This document shows, in pieces, positions 1 to 9,181 of a stretch of 64,000 nucleotides of DNA. This DNA comes from Bacteroidota bacterium (lineage in GTDB: Bacteria; Bacteroidota; Bacteroidia; Chitinophagales; Chitinophagaceae). The position numbers and the translations under genes are program-made. Every line of letters begins with the position of its first letter. Within the stretch, counting starts at the first letter, position 1. The DNA lies in NCBI GenBank assembly GCA_023424015.1, contig JAFAEM010000031.1:103239-167238 (forward strand). Direction: 5' to 3'. Under the pieces are notes generated by a model that worked only from the letters and a program-made list of their open reading frames with translations, did not search any database and was not told the DNA's origin.

Positions 1-1308
1 AACGACGCGGTGTATCGTAAGGACTGGAAAGAAGCTTATGATGTGCTTGTCTCTACGAATAATTTTCCTGAGTTCACGGGGCGTATATGCCCCGCACCCT
101 GCGAGTCAGCATGTGTACTAGGAATAAATCAGCCTCCTGTTGCGATCGAGGAAATTGAAAAACATATTATCGAAATCGCGTTTGAAAAAGGTTTTGTGAA
201 GCCGCGTAAACCTAACCTGCAATCAGGTAAAAGAGTGGCCGTAATCGGTTCAGGACCTGCCGGGTTGGCGGCCGCAGCACAATTGAACTACGCAGGTCAT
301 ACGGTTACGGTATTCGAACGGGATGATAAACCTGGTGGCTTATTACAATATGGTATACCTGATTTCAAACTAGAGAAATGGGTAGTGAACCGAAGGATAA
401 AACTGATGGAAGAAGAAGGGATCAATTTTGTCTGTCATGCCAATGTGGGCGTCAATATCCACGTGAATGATCTGCTTCGTGAATACAATGCTATCGTATT
501 AGCTACAGGTTCTACTATCCCACGCAACCTCGATATCCCTGGCCGTGATCTGAAAGGTGTCTATTTTGCCATGCAGTTCTTAAAGCAGCAAAACAAACGC
601 AACGCAGGTCTCGATCCACTGGCATTTGCGAATATTGAAAGTAATGTTCATGATGAAAATATTATTGCCAAAGGAAAGAATGTGGTTGTCATCGGTGGCG
701 GTGATACCGGATCGGACTGTGTGGGGACTTCCAATCGCCAGGATGCCATGTCCGTCACGCAGTTTGAACTTCTGCCAAAACCACCTTCCGAAAGAACATC
801 CCTGATGCCCTGGCCTACTTATCCAATGGTACTTAAAACAACCTCATCACATGAAGAGGGTTGTGAACGGCAATGGTCGATTGCGACGAAAGAATTTGTA
901 GGCGATCGGAATGGGAATCTAAAAGCCCTAAAGGTCGTGGACCTGGAATGGAAAGCTTCAGGCGATGGTCGTCAGGCAAGGTTTGAAGAACGACCCGGTT
1001 CGGAAAGGGAAATACCCTGCGAACTGGCACTGCTTGCCATGGGCTTTGTGCATACACAACACGCCGGTCTGATTGACCAGCTTGAAATTGAAAAAGATGA
1101 AAGGGGAAATGTAAAGGCTTCCGAAAAAGAATATCAAACCAGTCTTCCCAAAATATTTGTAGCGGGTGATGCCCGACGCGGTCAGTCGCTAGTTGTATGG
1201 GCTATCAGTGAAGGCCGTGAATGTGCCCGTAGGGTGGATGAGTTTCTTTGCAATGGCAGTTCAGTACTCGAGAGAAAAGATACCATGCTGCAGGTAGCTT
1301 CTCTTTGA
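1..1308 (+). CDS. gltD: Glutamate synthase small (beta) subunit, 5'-truncated by the window edge
   Basis: This is the NADPH-oxidising flavoprotein subunit of glutamate synthase, which feeds electrons to GltB for making glutamate from glutamine and 2-oxoglutarate. The frame is open from base 1, so the gene begins outside the window; about 55-60 N-terminal residues of a usual ~490-residue GltD are missing. Visible signatures, counted from position 10, are the Fe-S cysteine motif CPAPCESAC near residues 27-35, a first dinucleotide-binding loop VIGSGPAGLAAA near residue 79, a second one VVIGGGDTGSDC in the middle, and the C-terminal GDARRGQSLVVWAI FAD motif. It precedes an ammonium transporter, which fits a nitrogen-assimilation block. 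gltB is expected just upstream. Confidence 0.95.
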   Translation, partial: NDAVYRKDWKEAYDVLVSTNNFPEFTGRICPAPCESACVLGINQPPVAIEEIEKHIIEIAFEKGFVKPRKPNLQSGKRVAVIGSGPAGLAAAAQLNYAGHTVTVFERDDKPGGLLQYGIPDFKLEKWVVNRRIKLMEEEGINFVCHANVGVNIHVNDLLREYNAIVLATGSTIPRNLDIPGRDLKGVYFAMQFLKQQNKRNAGLDPLAFANIESNVHDENIIAKGKNVVVIGGGDTGSDCVGTSNRQDAMSVTQFELLPKPPSERTSLMPWPTYPMVLKTTSSHEEGCERQWSIATKEFVGDRNGNLKALKVVDLEWKASGDGRQARFEERPGSEREIPCELALLAMGFVHTQHAGLIDQLEIEKDERGNVKASEKEYQTSLPKIFVAGDARRGQSLVVWAISEGRECARRVDEFLCNGSSVLERKDTMLQVASL

Positions 1309-1369
1309 TCGATCAGTTAAGTTGTGCAGGAAAGAACTTAACATAAAAATTCCTCTCTCCAAAAACTAT

Positions 1370-1410
1370 GGTTGTTCCAGAAAATCTTTGTATTCTGAGA
1401 CAACCTTTTC
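1370..1410 (+). terminator. Probable intrinsic terminator of gltD
   Basis: GGTTGT (1370-1375) pairs with ACAACC (1400-1405), and inside it CAGAA (1378-1382) pairs with TTCTG (1393-1397). The stem is followed by a short T run. It lies about 60 bases after the gltD stop. Confidence 0.6.
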
Positions 1411-1838
1411 ATTTGTAAGAAGTTCCGCCCTGGTTTTCTGAGACTAAATCCGTTGGTCAAAGAAAGATGCCAACCTTCAATGAATTTACCAAAGTAATAA
1501 GCTGATTAGATTGAGTATCCCTTACTTAATTCACCGCAAGCTGCATCAATTCCTTTCAATGGATTTGCCAGGTTACCCGCTGGCTAGCGCCAAAATAGCA
1601 TTAACACCTTTTTAATCAACGAAATACTTATATCTCAGGCCAAGCAGCTTCAGGATTTGCACATATATTAACATATTATATTATTTTATATATGTATTTT
1701 AAAGTCGATTTTAGTCATTTTTTATAAACATTTTCAATATTTTTTTAACATTGATATATTTTATATTCAAAAAAGTTTAATTTAGGAATATGATTGCTGC
1801 ATAACAATTTTTATTAATATTAAAACCCGCATCTGATT
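1411..1838. other. AT-rich upstream region of the ammonium transporter
   Basis: No credible reading frame is present. From about 1660 to 1800 the sequence is strongly AT-rich with long T and A runs, as expected of a regulated promoter region. I could not find a full TTTG-N19-21-TAnnTTTG promoter. The nearest -7 match is TATGATTG around 1788, with one mismatch. An earlier inverted repeat, GTTAAGTT/AACTTAAC (1316-1342), lies just after gltD. Confidence 0.4.
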
Positions 1839-3230
1839 ATGAGTACAAAAACCGTGAAACAGGTAGCTCCTTTCCTAATCTTGCTTTTTATTGCAACAGC
1901 AGCAGTCTTTATGAGCCCGGCGGTTGCGTTTGATCCGGCAACTGTAACTGGTGAAGATGGATCACCGAAATATGTATATGACAGCGGCGATATCGCCTGG
2001 ATGCTGGTGTCCTGTGCTTTTGTATTCCTGATGACGCCGGCGCTTGCATTCTTTTATGGTGGCATGGTTGGACGTAAGAATGTTTTGTCGACCATGATTA
2101 AGAGCACGGTTTCGGCCGGTATCATTTCCATCTTATGGGTCGTTATTCAGTTCAGCCTTTGTTTTGGTAAATCAATTGGTGGTTTTATCGGTGACCCCTC
2201 CACCTTTCTTTTTTTTAAGGGTGTGATTGAAGGTGAGCCCTGGCCGCTCGCAGCCACAATACCTTTACCCCTGTTCGCTTTCTTCCAATTAATGTTCGCC
2301 ATCATCACACCAGGTCTGGTAGTGGGAGCAGTAGCAGAAAGGATCCGTTTTAGTTCGTACACTTTATTTATAGTACTATTCGGCATATTGGTGTATGCGC
2401 CTTTGGCACATATGGCATGGCATCCTGATGGCCTGATGGCAGGGTGGGGTGTACAGGATTTCGCAGGCGGCACAGTGGTGCATATCTCAGCTGGTATGGC
2501 GGCACTTGCAGGGGCAATGGTTTTGAAACCACGCAAATCAACAACGGTAGCTTCACCTGCCAATATCCCTTATGTACTGATCGGCACCGGTTTACTCTGG
2601 TTTGGCTGGTTCGGCTTTAACGCAGGCAGTGCAGTAGGTGCAGGTTCGCTTGGTGTTTATGCATTTGCCACCACTAATACAGCTGCTGCCGCAGCAGGTC
2701 TTTCCTGGATGTTCCTCGATGTGATCCGGGGCAAAAAACCCTCGGTGCTCGGCTTTTGTATCGGTGCTGTAGTTGGACTGGTAGCCATTACACCCGCCGC
2801 AGGTTTTGTAGGCGTACCTCACGCATTGTTTATCGGCTTTACTGCCGCCATTATATCCAATCTTGTCGCCGAATTCCTTAAGCACAAAACAAAACTGGAT
2901 GATCCCCTCGATGTATTCGCCTGCCATGGTATCGGTGGTATTACGGGTATGTTGCTCACAGGTGTTTTCAGTATGGTAAAACCCGGTGAAACTGCACTTT
3001 TCCCATCCCAGTTCCCGATCCAGCTCGTAGGCATGGTGGTAGCAGTAGCTTACAGCTTTACCGTATCATTTATCATTTTCAAGGTGATCAACCTGGTATT
3101 GCCTATGCGTGTTACACAAGCCGAAGAAGCAGAGGGACTCGATGCTACCCAGCATAATGAAAAATACCTGCAGGGTACATTACTGGTTCACAACAATGGC
3201 ACAGTAGAAGAAAAAACGCTTGCTGAGTAA
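1839..3230 (+). CDS. amt: Ammonium transporter, Amt/Rh family
   Basis: This inner-membrane ammonium channel has 463 residues, normal for AmtB-type proteins with a cleaved signal sequence (hydrophobic N-terminus ending near AVAFD). Eleven membrane helices follow. Family marks include DIAWMLVSCAFVFLMTPALAFFYGGMV near residues 50-75, the first pore-histidine region around PLAHMAWHPDG, and the second pore-histidine motif ACHGIGGITGMLLTGVF near residue 365. The C-terminal tail is short and no PII protein is fused or adjacent, unlike many bacterial amt-glnK pairs. It lies between gltD and a porin on the same strand and is likely induced with them under nitrogen limitation (inference). Confidence 0.95.
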   Translation: MSTKTVKQVAPFLILLFIATAAVFMSPAVAFDPATVTGEDGSPKYVYDSGDIAWMLVSCAFVFLMTPALAFFYGGMVGRKNVLSTMIKSTVSAGIISILWVVIQFSLCFGKSIGGFIGDPSTFLFFKGVIEGEPWPLAATIPLPLFAFFQLMFAIITPGLVVGAVAERIRFSSYTLFIVLFGILVYAPLAHMAWHPDGLMAGWGVQDFAGGTVVHISAGMAALAGAMVLKPRKSTTVASPANIPYVLIGTGLLWFGWFGFNAGSAVGAGSLGVYAFATTNTAAAAAGLSWMFLDVIRGKKPSVLGFCIGAVVGLVAITPAAGFVGVPHALFIGFTAAIISNLVAEFLKHKTKLDDPLDVFACHGIGGITGMLLTGVFSMVKPGETALFPSQFPIQLVGMVVAVAYSFTVSFIIFKVINLVLPMRVTQAEEAEGLDATQHNEKYLQGTLLVHNNGTVEEKTLAE

Positions 3231-3262
3231 TTGTCTCCAGCCTTAACCCTTTTATAGCAGAA

Positions 3263-3319
3263 AAGGCACAGATCAAATGGTATAAACTTCTCGCAAAAGA
3301 TTATACCTGCTGTGCCCTT
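3263..3319 (+). promoter_or_regulatory. Two-tier hairpin between amt and the porin gene
   Basis: AAGGCACAG (3263-3271) pairs with CTGTGCC...TT (3310-3319), and inside it GGTATAA (3279-3285) pairs perfectly with TTATACC (3301-3307). No clean T run follows, so it may be a weak terminator, an mRNA-stability hairpin or a processing site that sets the amt:porin ratio. The structure is seen directly; the role is inferred. Confidence 0.5.
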
Positions 3320-3344
3320 CCTTAACATCTAAAATGTAATTACA

Positions 3345-4430
3345 ATGTTACGAAAAAAACTAATTGCTGCATTGGCAGTCACTGCACTTATCTTATTCTC
3401 ATTATCCAATTCTTTACGTGCCCAGGATTCCACTGAGGCAAAGGAACCAGCCCTCACAATTTCCGGTTCGGTTGATGGTTACTACAAGTATGATTTTGCA
3501 AAAACAGCCTCAAATACCTTTACCAGCTTCACCCAAACCCACAATTCATTTGCCCTGGGTATGGCAAGTGTGAAATTGGAGCATAAAGGCGAAAAGATCG
3601 GTGCCGTTGCCGACCTGGGATTTGGACCCCGGGCCCGTGACTTCTCCTATGCTGATGACGGAATAACACAGGCCATCAAGCAATTGTATGTAACCTACTC
3701 TCCTACCGACTGGCTCACTTTCAGTCTCGGTACCTGGGGAACCCATGTGGGGTATGAAGTGCTGGACCCCCAATATAATCGCAACTACAGCATGTCTTAC
3801 ATGTTTACCAACGGGCCGTTTTCACACACCGGTTTCAAAGCTGCAATATCAAAAGACAAACATAGCCTGATGCTCGGAATCGCCAATGCGACCGACTATC
3901 GCATACCTCCTTCCGACCAGATCAATAAAAAATTCTTCCTGGCGCAGTATGGCCTGGCCGCATCAGACAACGTGAGCCTTTATATAAACTTTGTCTCAGG
4001 CCAGGCACCGGATACTTCTAAATCCGCACAGGTTGATGCAGTCGTCACAGCCAAATTAAGCGATAAATTCAGTATCGGCTATAATGGTTCGTATGCGTCA
4101 ATAAAAGCATGGGACGGTGTGAAAAACCTGGATGCGCTCAACTGGTGGGGATCGGCTTTATATCTCAATTTTGATCCTCAGCCATGGTTTGGTCTTACAT
4201 TGCGAGGTGAAATATTTAGCGACAAAGATCAATTGAAAGTTTATAGCGGTGCGCCTGTGGGTGGAAGCATTTTTTCAACAACACTATCAGCCAATTTCAA
4301 AAAAGGTGGTTTCACATTTATCCCCGAAATAAGATTTGACAATGGCAGTGAGAATATTTTCGTTGACAAAGACGGGTCCGCCTCAAAATCGATGGGAAAT
4401 TTCCTCTTTGCAGCTATTTACTCTTTCTAG
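3345..4430 (+). CDS. Outer-membrane beta-barrel porin (OmpL-like, bbp2 type)
   Basis: The protein has 361 residues and starts with a typical signal peptide (basic MLRKK, hydrophobic core, cleavage after LRAQ near residue 27). The rest is rich in alternating amphipathic beta strands and ends in an aromatic residue (IYSF), the usual C-terminal signal for outer-membrane insertion. The overall pattern, with 'SVDGYYKYDF' after the signal peptide, resembles the Bacteroidota 'putative beta-barrel porin-2, OmpL-like' family. Its position after amt suggests a passive route for ammonium or other small nitrogen compounds across the outer membrane. That role is inferred from context only. Confidence 0.8.
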   Translation: MLRKKLIAALAVTALILFSLSNSLRAQDSTEAKEPALTISGSVDGYYKYDFAKTASNTFTSFTQTHNSFALGMASVKLEHKGEKIGAVADLGFGPRARDFSYADDGITQAIKQLYVTYSPTDWLTFSLGTWGTHVGYEVLDPQYNRNYSMSYMFTNGPFSHTGFKAAISKDKHSLMLGIANATDYRIPPSDQINKKFFLAQYGLAASDNVSLYINFVSGQAPDTSKSAQVDAVVTAKLSDKFSIGYNGSYASIKAWDGVKNLDALNWWGSALYLNFDPQPWFGLTLRGEIFSDKDQLKVYSGAPVGGSIFSTTLSANFKKGGFTFIPEIRFDNGSENIFVDKDGSASKSMGNFLFAAIYSF

Positions 4431-4461
4431 TACTCTTTACTAAGAGAAGTAAAATAAAATC

Positions 4462-4500
4462 AAGCCAGGCTTGCATTTGCAATGCCTGGCTTGGTATTTT
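4462..4500 (+). terminator. Intrinsic terminator after the porin gene
   Basis: A perfect 9-bp stem AAGCCAGGC/GCCTGGCTT (4462-4470 and 4484-4492) is followed by GGTATTTT. It closes the gltD-amt-porin block and faces the convergent ppc gene. Confidence 0.8.
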
Positions 4501-4547
4501 AAATTGCTACTTGTCAAAGTAAGTGTTCCCTTACATGCAGTACATAA

Positions 4548-7124
4548 TTAGGCAGAATTCCTGCCCGCATTGATAATACCAAAGGAGCAACGCATGGCGA
4601 GTTTCTCATAGGTTTCCTTGATGGGCGCCGTTACTAATTGTTCTTCCATTTCACGGATCTTGGTCAACGCGTATTGCTGAATCGTAAGTAATGGCAATAC
4701 GATCTTTTCCCGCATCTGGATAGAAAGCTGGTCAACCGGGTAATCGGCCATCAGTTCGCTATGCCCCGAGAGCTTGGTGAGGTATTGCCTGGTCAGTTCA
4801 TACTCATCGTAGATCATCTGCCAGAGCTCTCCAAACTGTTTGTGTTTATTCAGGTAAGAAGTCAATGGAAAATACGATTTCATCATCGCCATTTCACAAT
4901 TATCGAGGAGTGTTTTGAAGAAAAGCGAATTTTTATAAAGCTCTTTTACCGCCTGGAACTTGCCCTGCTCTTCTATTTTTTTCAACGCAGATCCTACTCC
5001 ATAAAACCCGGTTACATTTTGTTTGAGCTGGCTCCATGAGCCCGCAAACGGAATGGCACGAAGATCCTTTAAGGTTAATCCTGAAGAGCTGCCTCGTTTA
5101 GCAGGCCGGCTGCCAATATTCGTCTCACTATAAAAACGCAACGGGCTTGCCTGCAAGAGGTAATCGGCGAGATAAGGATGATCACGTAATTCTTTGTACA
5201 CGTCGTATGAAAGCTCAGAGAGCTCCTGCAATAGCTGGTCCTCCTCTTTTGTAAAAGTGGTTTCCAACTCCGAAAAAAGGTCGTTGGTAATACCCGCGTT
5301 GAGTAGTTGCTCCATGTTGAACTGTGCAGAGTCGATGGTACCAAAATTGGAACTAACTGTTTGACCCTGGATAGTCAGCTGTATCTCCTCATTGGAAATA
5401 TTTTGTCCCATAGATGCGTAAAACTTGTGGGTCTTACCCCCGCCCCTGGAGGGAGGGCCACCCCGACCGTCAAAAAACACGACATTAACACCACATTCCC
5501 GCGACACCGCTGTCAGTTTCTCCTTGGCTTTATAAATTCCCCAGTTGGCCATCATGTAACCGCCATCCTTGGTGCCATCTGAAAAACCAAGCATGATAGT
5601 CTGACGATTTTTCCTGCGCTGGAGATGTTGCTTATAAACCGGGTTGGTATACAACGTTCTCATCACATCGGCTGCTGCATCAAGGTCATCAATCGTTTCA
5701 AATAAAGGAACAATATCAACATTTATCTCCTCGGGCTGCCATCCACTCAAAATAAACAGGCTATACACCTCCAATGCATTCAACGCACTATAACAATGAC
5801 TGATCACATACCTGTTGCAGCCATCAGACCCATTATACTCCTGTATCTTTTTGATACAGCTTATTGATCTTATGGTATCCTGCTCCAGCGGATCTTCCAA
5901 CAGTTCCGGATCTATGGAATGATCCAATTTTGACAAAGCCTCTATCTTTTCGGCCTCCGACATCTCAGTATAGTTGGTGGGCAGGATGCCTTTCTGCGAC
6001 AACGTTTCCAGCACCTGGTTATGTATGGAACTATCCTGCCTCACATCCAGTGAAGCAAAGTGCAAACCGAATACTTCTATCTTATTGATCAGGCTGGTGA
6101 CGGTATGCAGGAATAATCCATTATGTTGCAGGATAATGATCTGCCTGATCTCCTCCAGCGTTTGCAAGATCTCTTCTTTGGTTAGCGTTGTCTTGATACC
6201 GGGAATAAACACGTTGGCGTAAAGTTTATTTTCCAGTTCGGTCAACAGGGCGTCGATCCCTGCAAAAGTCAGTCTTCGCTTTAATCTCCGGACCTCCATA
6301 TAGTAGCATTTGAGAATGCTACCACGAAGAGCATCGGCTACCTGGAGTGTGGTGTCGGTAGTGACAAATGGATTACCGTCCCTGTCACCACCGGGCCAGA
6401 ATCCCATTCTTATCACCGGGTTGGCTTTTTGTACGGCATCCGGGAATTGCGACTTGAGTGTTGATACAATTTTCCCGGCAGCGGAATAAAAAACATTCTC
6501 CAGGTACCAGATCAGGCTTATCGCTTCGTCATAAGGTGTTGGCTTTTTCTTTTTAAAAAAAGGTGTTTTACCCAGTTGCTGCAGGTAGGTATTGATTAGG
6601 CTTGTATTGTTCTCAGCAAGCGCCCTGGCCAGGTCATTGATGATTCCCAACACCGGTCCGGGATAAAACTGGGTAGGGTGAGCCGTCAGTACCAGGCGAA
6701 TGGCAAAATTTTCCAGCTTATTCGCCAGTTCCCCTTCTTTATTGTTTAATATGATCTCTGACTCAATATGCTTGAGCGTACCAACGCCATTCAGATCATG
6801 TACTTCCCTAAATGAGGCATCTTCCAGCGCATCGAACAGTACGACCTGGCGTTCGAGATATTGTACAAAGCGAAACAACAGGTCCGTCCTGTCCTTTTCA
6901 TTCACATAAGTTGTGTGCCGGGTAAAGAATTCATCGATAATGCGGATCGGGCTCAGGTTCTTCTTATACCCTTCTTCGCAATTGTTGGACAACAAAGACA
7001 ATAAGATCCCCGTTTTTTCTATACGATGAAATGGTAACGATGTAAAAAGGCTATTATAAAGCTGGAAGCGTATTCCAACCTCGTTTCTGTATTTCTGCAA
7101 TACCCTGTTTGACTGGTAACTCAT
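4548..7124 (-). CDS. ppc: Phosphoenolpyruvate carboxylase
   Basis: This enzyme carboxylates phosphoenolpyruvate with bicarbonate to oxaloacetate, replenishing the citric-acid cycle. It has 858 residues, normal for the family. The catalytic-histidine motif VLTAHPTQ lies at residues 145-151 (His149), the GGDRDGNPFV loop near residue 243, and the arginine/glycine-rich catalytic loop as GRGGPPSRGGG. The C-terminus reads GIINAGRNSA rather than the QNTG found in classical plant and enterobacterial enzymes, so the protein belongs to a divergent subgroup. It is monocistronic, convergent with the porin gene and followed on its strand by nothing. Start chosen at the ATG giving MSYQSNRVLQKY. Confidence 0.93.
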   Translation of the reverse strand: MSYQSNRVLQKYRNEVGIRFQLYNSLFTSLPFHRIEKTGILLSLLSNNCEEGYKKNLSPIRIIDEFFTRHTTYVNEKDRTDLLFRFVQYLERQVVLFDALEDASFREVHDLNGVGTLKHIESEIILNNKEGELANKLENFAIRLVLTAHPTQFYPGPVLGIINDLARALAENNTSLINTYLQQLGKTPFFKKKKPTPYDEAISLIWYLENVFYSAAGKIVSTLKSQFPDAVQKANPVIRMGFWPGGDRDGNPFVTTDTTLQVADALRGSILKCYYMEVRRLKRRLTFAGIDALLTELENKLYANVFIPGIKTTLTKEEILQTLEEIRQIIILQHNGLFLHTVTSLINKIEVFGLHFASLDVRQDSSIHNQVLETLSQKGILPTNYTEMSEAEKIEALSKLDHSIDPELLEDPLEQDTIRSISCIKKIQEYNGSDGCNRYVISHCYSALNALEVYSLFILSGWQPEEINVDIVPLFETIDDLDAAADVMRTLYTNPVYKQHLQRRKNRQTIMLGFSDGTKDGGYMMANWGIYKAKEKLTAVSRECGVNVVFFDGRGGPPSRGGGKTHKFYASMGQNISNEEIQLTIQGQTVSSNFGTIDSAQFNMEQLLNAGITNDLFSELETTFTKEEDQLLQELSELSYDVYKELRDHPYLADYLLQASPLRFYSETNIGSRPAKRGSSSGLTLKDLRAIPFAGSWSQLKQNVTGFYGVGSALKKIEEQGKFQAVKELYKNSLFFKTLLDNCEMAMMKSYFPLTSYLNKHKQFGELWQMIYDEYELTRQYLTKLSGHSELMADYPVDQLSIQMREKIVLPLLTIQQYALTKIREMEEQLVTAPIKETYEKLAMRCSFGIINAGRNSA

Positions 7125-7287
7125 TCAATATTATTTTTTGAAATGAACAGGTGGCGGGCAATCGTATATTCAGGTCAACACGTTGAAAAATGTAGATTCC
7201 ATGTGTTTCCAATCCTATGAAAATAACTCATTTTAGTTTTCAAACCGGAATTACCATTACCAAATTTAATCCCTTACAGGATTGACA

Positions 7288-7317
7288 ACAAAAAACCCCG
7301 CCATTCCAGGCGGGGTT
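7288..7317 (-). terminator. Intrinsic terminator of the alpha ribosomal operon
   Basis: A perfect stem AACCCCGCC/GGCGGGGTT (7294-7302 and 7309-7317) is followed on the minus strand by TTTTTTG. It lies about 20 bases after the rplQ stop. Confidence 0.9.
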
Positions 7318-7338
7318 AATATATTATTCAGGGGCTTT

Positions 7339-7839
7339 TTATTCCGCTGCTTTTTCTTCAGTGGTCTCTTCAGCCTTAACTTCTGCTGTCTTCGCGGCAT
7401 CAGCTTTTTTAGCACCACCACGGCTACGACGAGTTTTCTTAGCTGCCTCTTTGGCTTCGCCTTTTCCTTTTCCGTAGATCTCATTGAAATCAACCAACTC
7501 GATCATTGCTTTTTCAGCATTATCGCCAGGACGTGCACCCAGTTTGATCACGCGGGTATAACCGCCAGGACGGCCGCCGATCTTCTCAGCAACTGTACCA
7601 AACAATTCCTTGATAGCTTCTTTATCCTGAAGGTAACTAAATACAACACGACGCTGGTGTGTGGTATTTATTTTACCTTTTGTGATCAGGGGTTCTACAT
7701 AAACGCGCAAAGCCTTAGCCTTGGCTACTGTTGTAACGATCCTTTTGTGCTGGATCAGCTGGCAGGCGAGATTACTCAACAGGGCATCCCTGTGTGCTTT
7801 TGTCCTGCTAAGATTTTTTACTTTGTCTCCGTGACGCAT
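7339..7839 (-). CDS. rplQ: Large-subunit ribosomal protein L17
   Basis: L17 sits near the exit tunnel of the 50S subunit. The conserved core MRHGDKVKNLSRTKAHRDALLSNL opens the protein and the GGRPGGYTRVIKLG motif lies near residue 90. The protein has 166 residues against about 120-127 in proteobacteria. The extra ~40 residues are a low-complexity Lys/Ala/Glu tail ending KAEETTEEKAAE, as is common in Bacteroidota L17. It is the last gene of the operon, 241 bases after rpoA, and is followed by a strong terminator. Confidence 0.97.
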   Translation of the reverse strand: MRHGDKVKNLSRTKAHRDALLSNLACQLIQHKRIVTTVAKAKALRVYVEPLITKGKINTTHQRRVVFSYLQDKEAIKELFGTVAEKIGGRPGGYTRVIKLGARPGDNAEKAMIELVDFNEIYGKGKGEAKEAAKKTRRSRGGAKKADAAKTAEVKAEETTEEKAAE

Positions 7840-7845
7840 GACGAT

Positions 7846-8076
7846 TTAATTTGAAATTTGAAAAAGGGTCAATTTGAATATGCCCAAAATCAAACATGTT
7901 AAAAATATTCGATTGTACCGTGTCAGGAATTACAATCTACCTGTTCAATTTGAAAATTTGAAAATGAGTTAATTTGAAAATGGAATTACCTCATATCCGA
8001 AACTTCCTTTAAATTACTTATCCATCTGTCTATGAGCCTGATTTTCAAATCCTCAAATTTTCAAATCAGCTCATTG
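7846..8076. repeat. TTTGAAAAT-word repeats with inverted copies in the rpoA-rplQ spacer
   Basis: Direct units built on ATTTGAAAAT lie at 7846-7865, 7870-7881 and 7945-7981. An inverted unit lies at 8040-8076. The minus-strand reading of the last unit contains AATGAGCTGATTTGAAAAT and the 7945 unit contains AATGAGTTAATTTGAAAAT, so two arms of about 19 bases with two differences face each other. No coding function is visible. Confidence 0.75.
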
Positions 8077-8080
8077 TTAC

Positions 8081-9082
8081 CTATAGTTCGTCCTTATCTA
8101 CACCGAGCTTCTGCAGATCCATTCCAAAACCAAGGCCTCTTTCACCCAGTACCTGCTCAATCTCAGCAAGTGATTTCTGACCGAAGTTGCGGAATTTCAT
8201 CAGGTCTTCCTGCTCATACTGTACCAACTCGCTCAATGAGTTGATCTTGGCAGCTTTCAGACAGTTAAAGGCACGTACAGAAAGATCCAGGTCTTCCAGT
8301 GGTGTCTTCAGCACCTTACGCAGCTGGAGTGTTTGTTCGTCAACCAGGTCTTCTTTCTTCTCTTCCTTATTATCGAAAGTGATGTTTTCATCTGTGATAA
8401 TCATCAGGTGCTGGATAAGGATCCTTGAAGCCTGCTTTACAGCTTCTTCAGGATGGATAGTACCATCTGTTGATACTTCCATGATCAGCTTTTCGAAGTC
8501 GGTGCGCTGTTCTACCCGGGTATTTTCAATCGTATACTTAACATTCTTGATTGGTGTAAAAATAGAATCGATTGGAATGTATCCCAGTGGTGCGTCTTTT
8601 GGTTTATTATCTTCTGCTGGAACATAGCCACGACCTTTGCCAATGGTAAGTTCAATATCCATCTTTGCAGAAGAATCGAGCGTGCAGATAAGCAGATCAG
8701 GGTTCATGATCTGGAAGGAATGTGTAGCTTCCCCGATCATGCCGGCAGTGAATTCAGTTTTATTCTTCAGCGACAAAATGATCTTCTCATTTGTCACATC
8801 ATGATCAACGATCTTCTTAAAGCGAACCTGCTTAAGGTTCAGGAAAATTTCCACTACGTCTTCAGAGATGCCCTTCATAGTGGCAAACTCATGCTCTACC
8901 CCTTCTATTTTCACGCCAATAATTGCATAACCTTCCAATGAATTCAGCAATACACGGCGCAGTGCATTACCGATGGTTACACCATAACCAGGTTCCAATG
9001 GACGAAACTCAAACTGAGCTTCAAAATCATTTGCTTTCTGCAGTATGATCTTATCAGGCTTCTGGAAATTTAAAATGGCCAT
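8081..9082 (-). CDS. rpoA: DNA-directed RNA polymerase alpha subunit
   Basis: RpoA scaffolds assembly of the RNA polymerase core. The protein has 333 residues. The N-terminal dimerisation domain runs to about residue 235, with the marks FRPLEPGYGVTIGNALRRVLL near residues 27-47. The C-terminal domain carries the two helix-hairpin-helix segments (LEDLDLSVRAFNCLKAAKI and FGQKSLAEIEQVLGERGL) that contact upstream DNA and activators. It lies in the standard order rpsD-rpoA-rplQ. The 99-base gap to rpsD and 241-base gap to rplQ are longer than usual for this operon. Confidence 0.98.
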   Translation of the reverse strand: MAILNFQKPDKIILQKANDFEAQFEFRPLEPGYGVTIGNALRRVLLNSLEGYAIIGVKIEGVEHEFATMKGISEDVVEIFLNLKQVRFKKIVDHDVTNEKIILSLKNKTEFTAGMIGEATHSFQIMNPDLLICTLDSSAKMDIELTIGKGRGYVPAEDNKPKDAPLGYIPIDSIFTPIKNVKYTIENTRVEQRTDFEKLIMEVSTDGTIHPEEAVKQASRILIQHLMIITDENITFDNKEEKKEDLVDEQTLQLRKVLKTPLEDLDLSVRAFNCLKAAKINSLSELVQYEQEDLMKFRNFGQKSLAEIEQVLGERGLGFGMDLQKLGVDKDEL

Positions 9083-9115
9083 ATTTTAGATTTAGTTTTT
9101 AAATGATTGAGGAAA

Positions 9116-9128
9116 CTGCGAGCTGTGA
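9116..9128 (-). repeat. AGCTCG-core word in the rpsD-rpoA spacer
   Basis: On the mRNA strand this reads TCACAGCTCGCAG. Related words occur in three other spacers of the same operon (9896-9917, 10501-10511 and 10961-10992). A short hairpin CCCC...GGGG (9137-9154) adjoins it. Confidence 0.5.
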
Positions 9129-9181
9129 TCCCCGGTTGCAAGCAGGGGCTGCTACCTCAGGTTTCACGACTCGTAGCCGGG

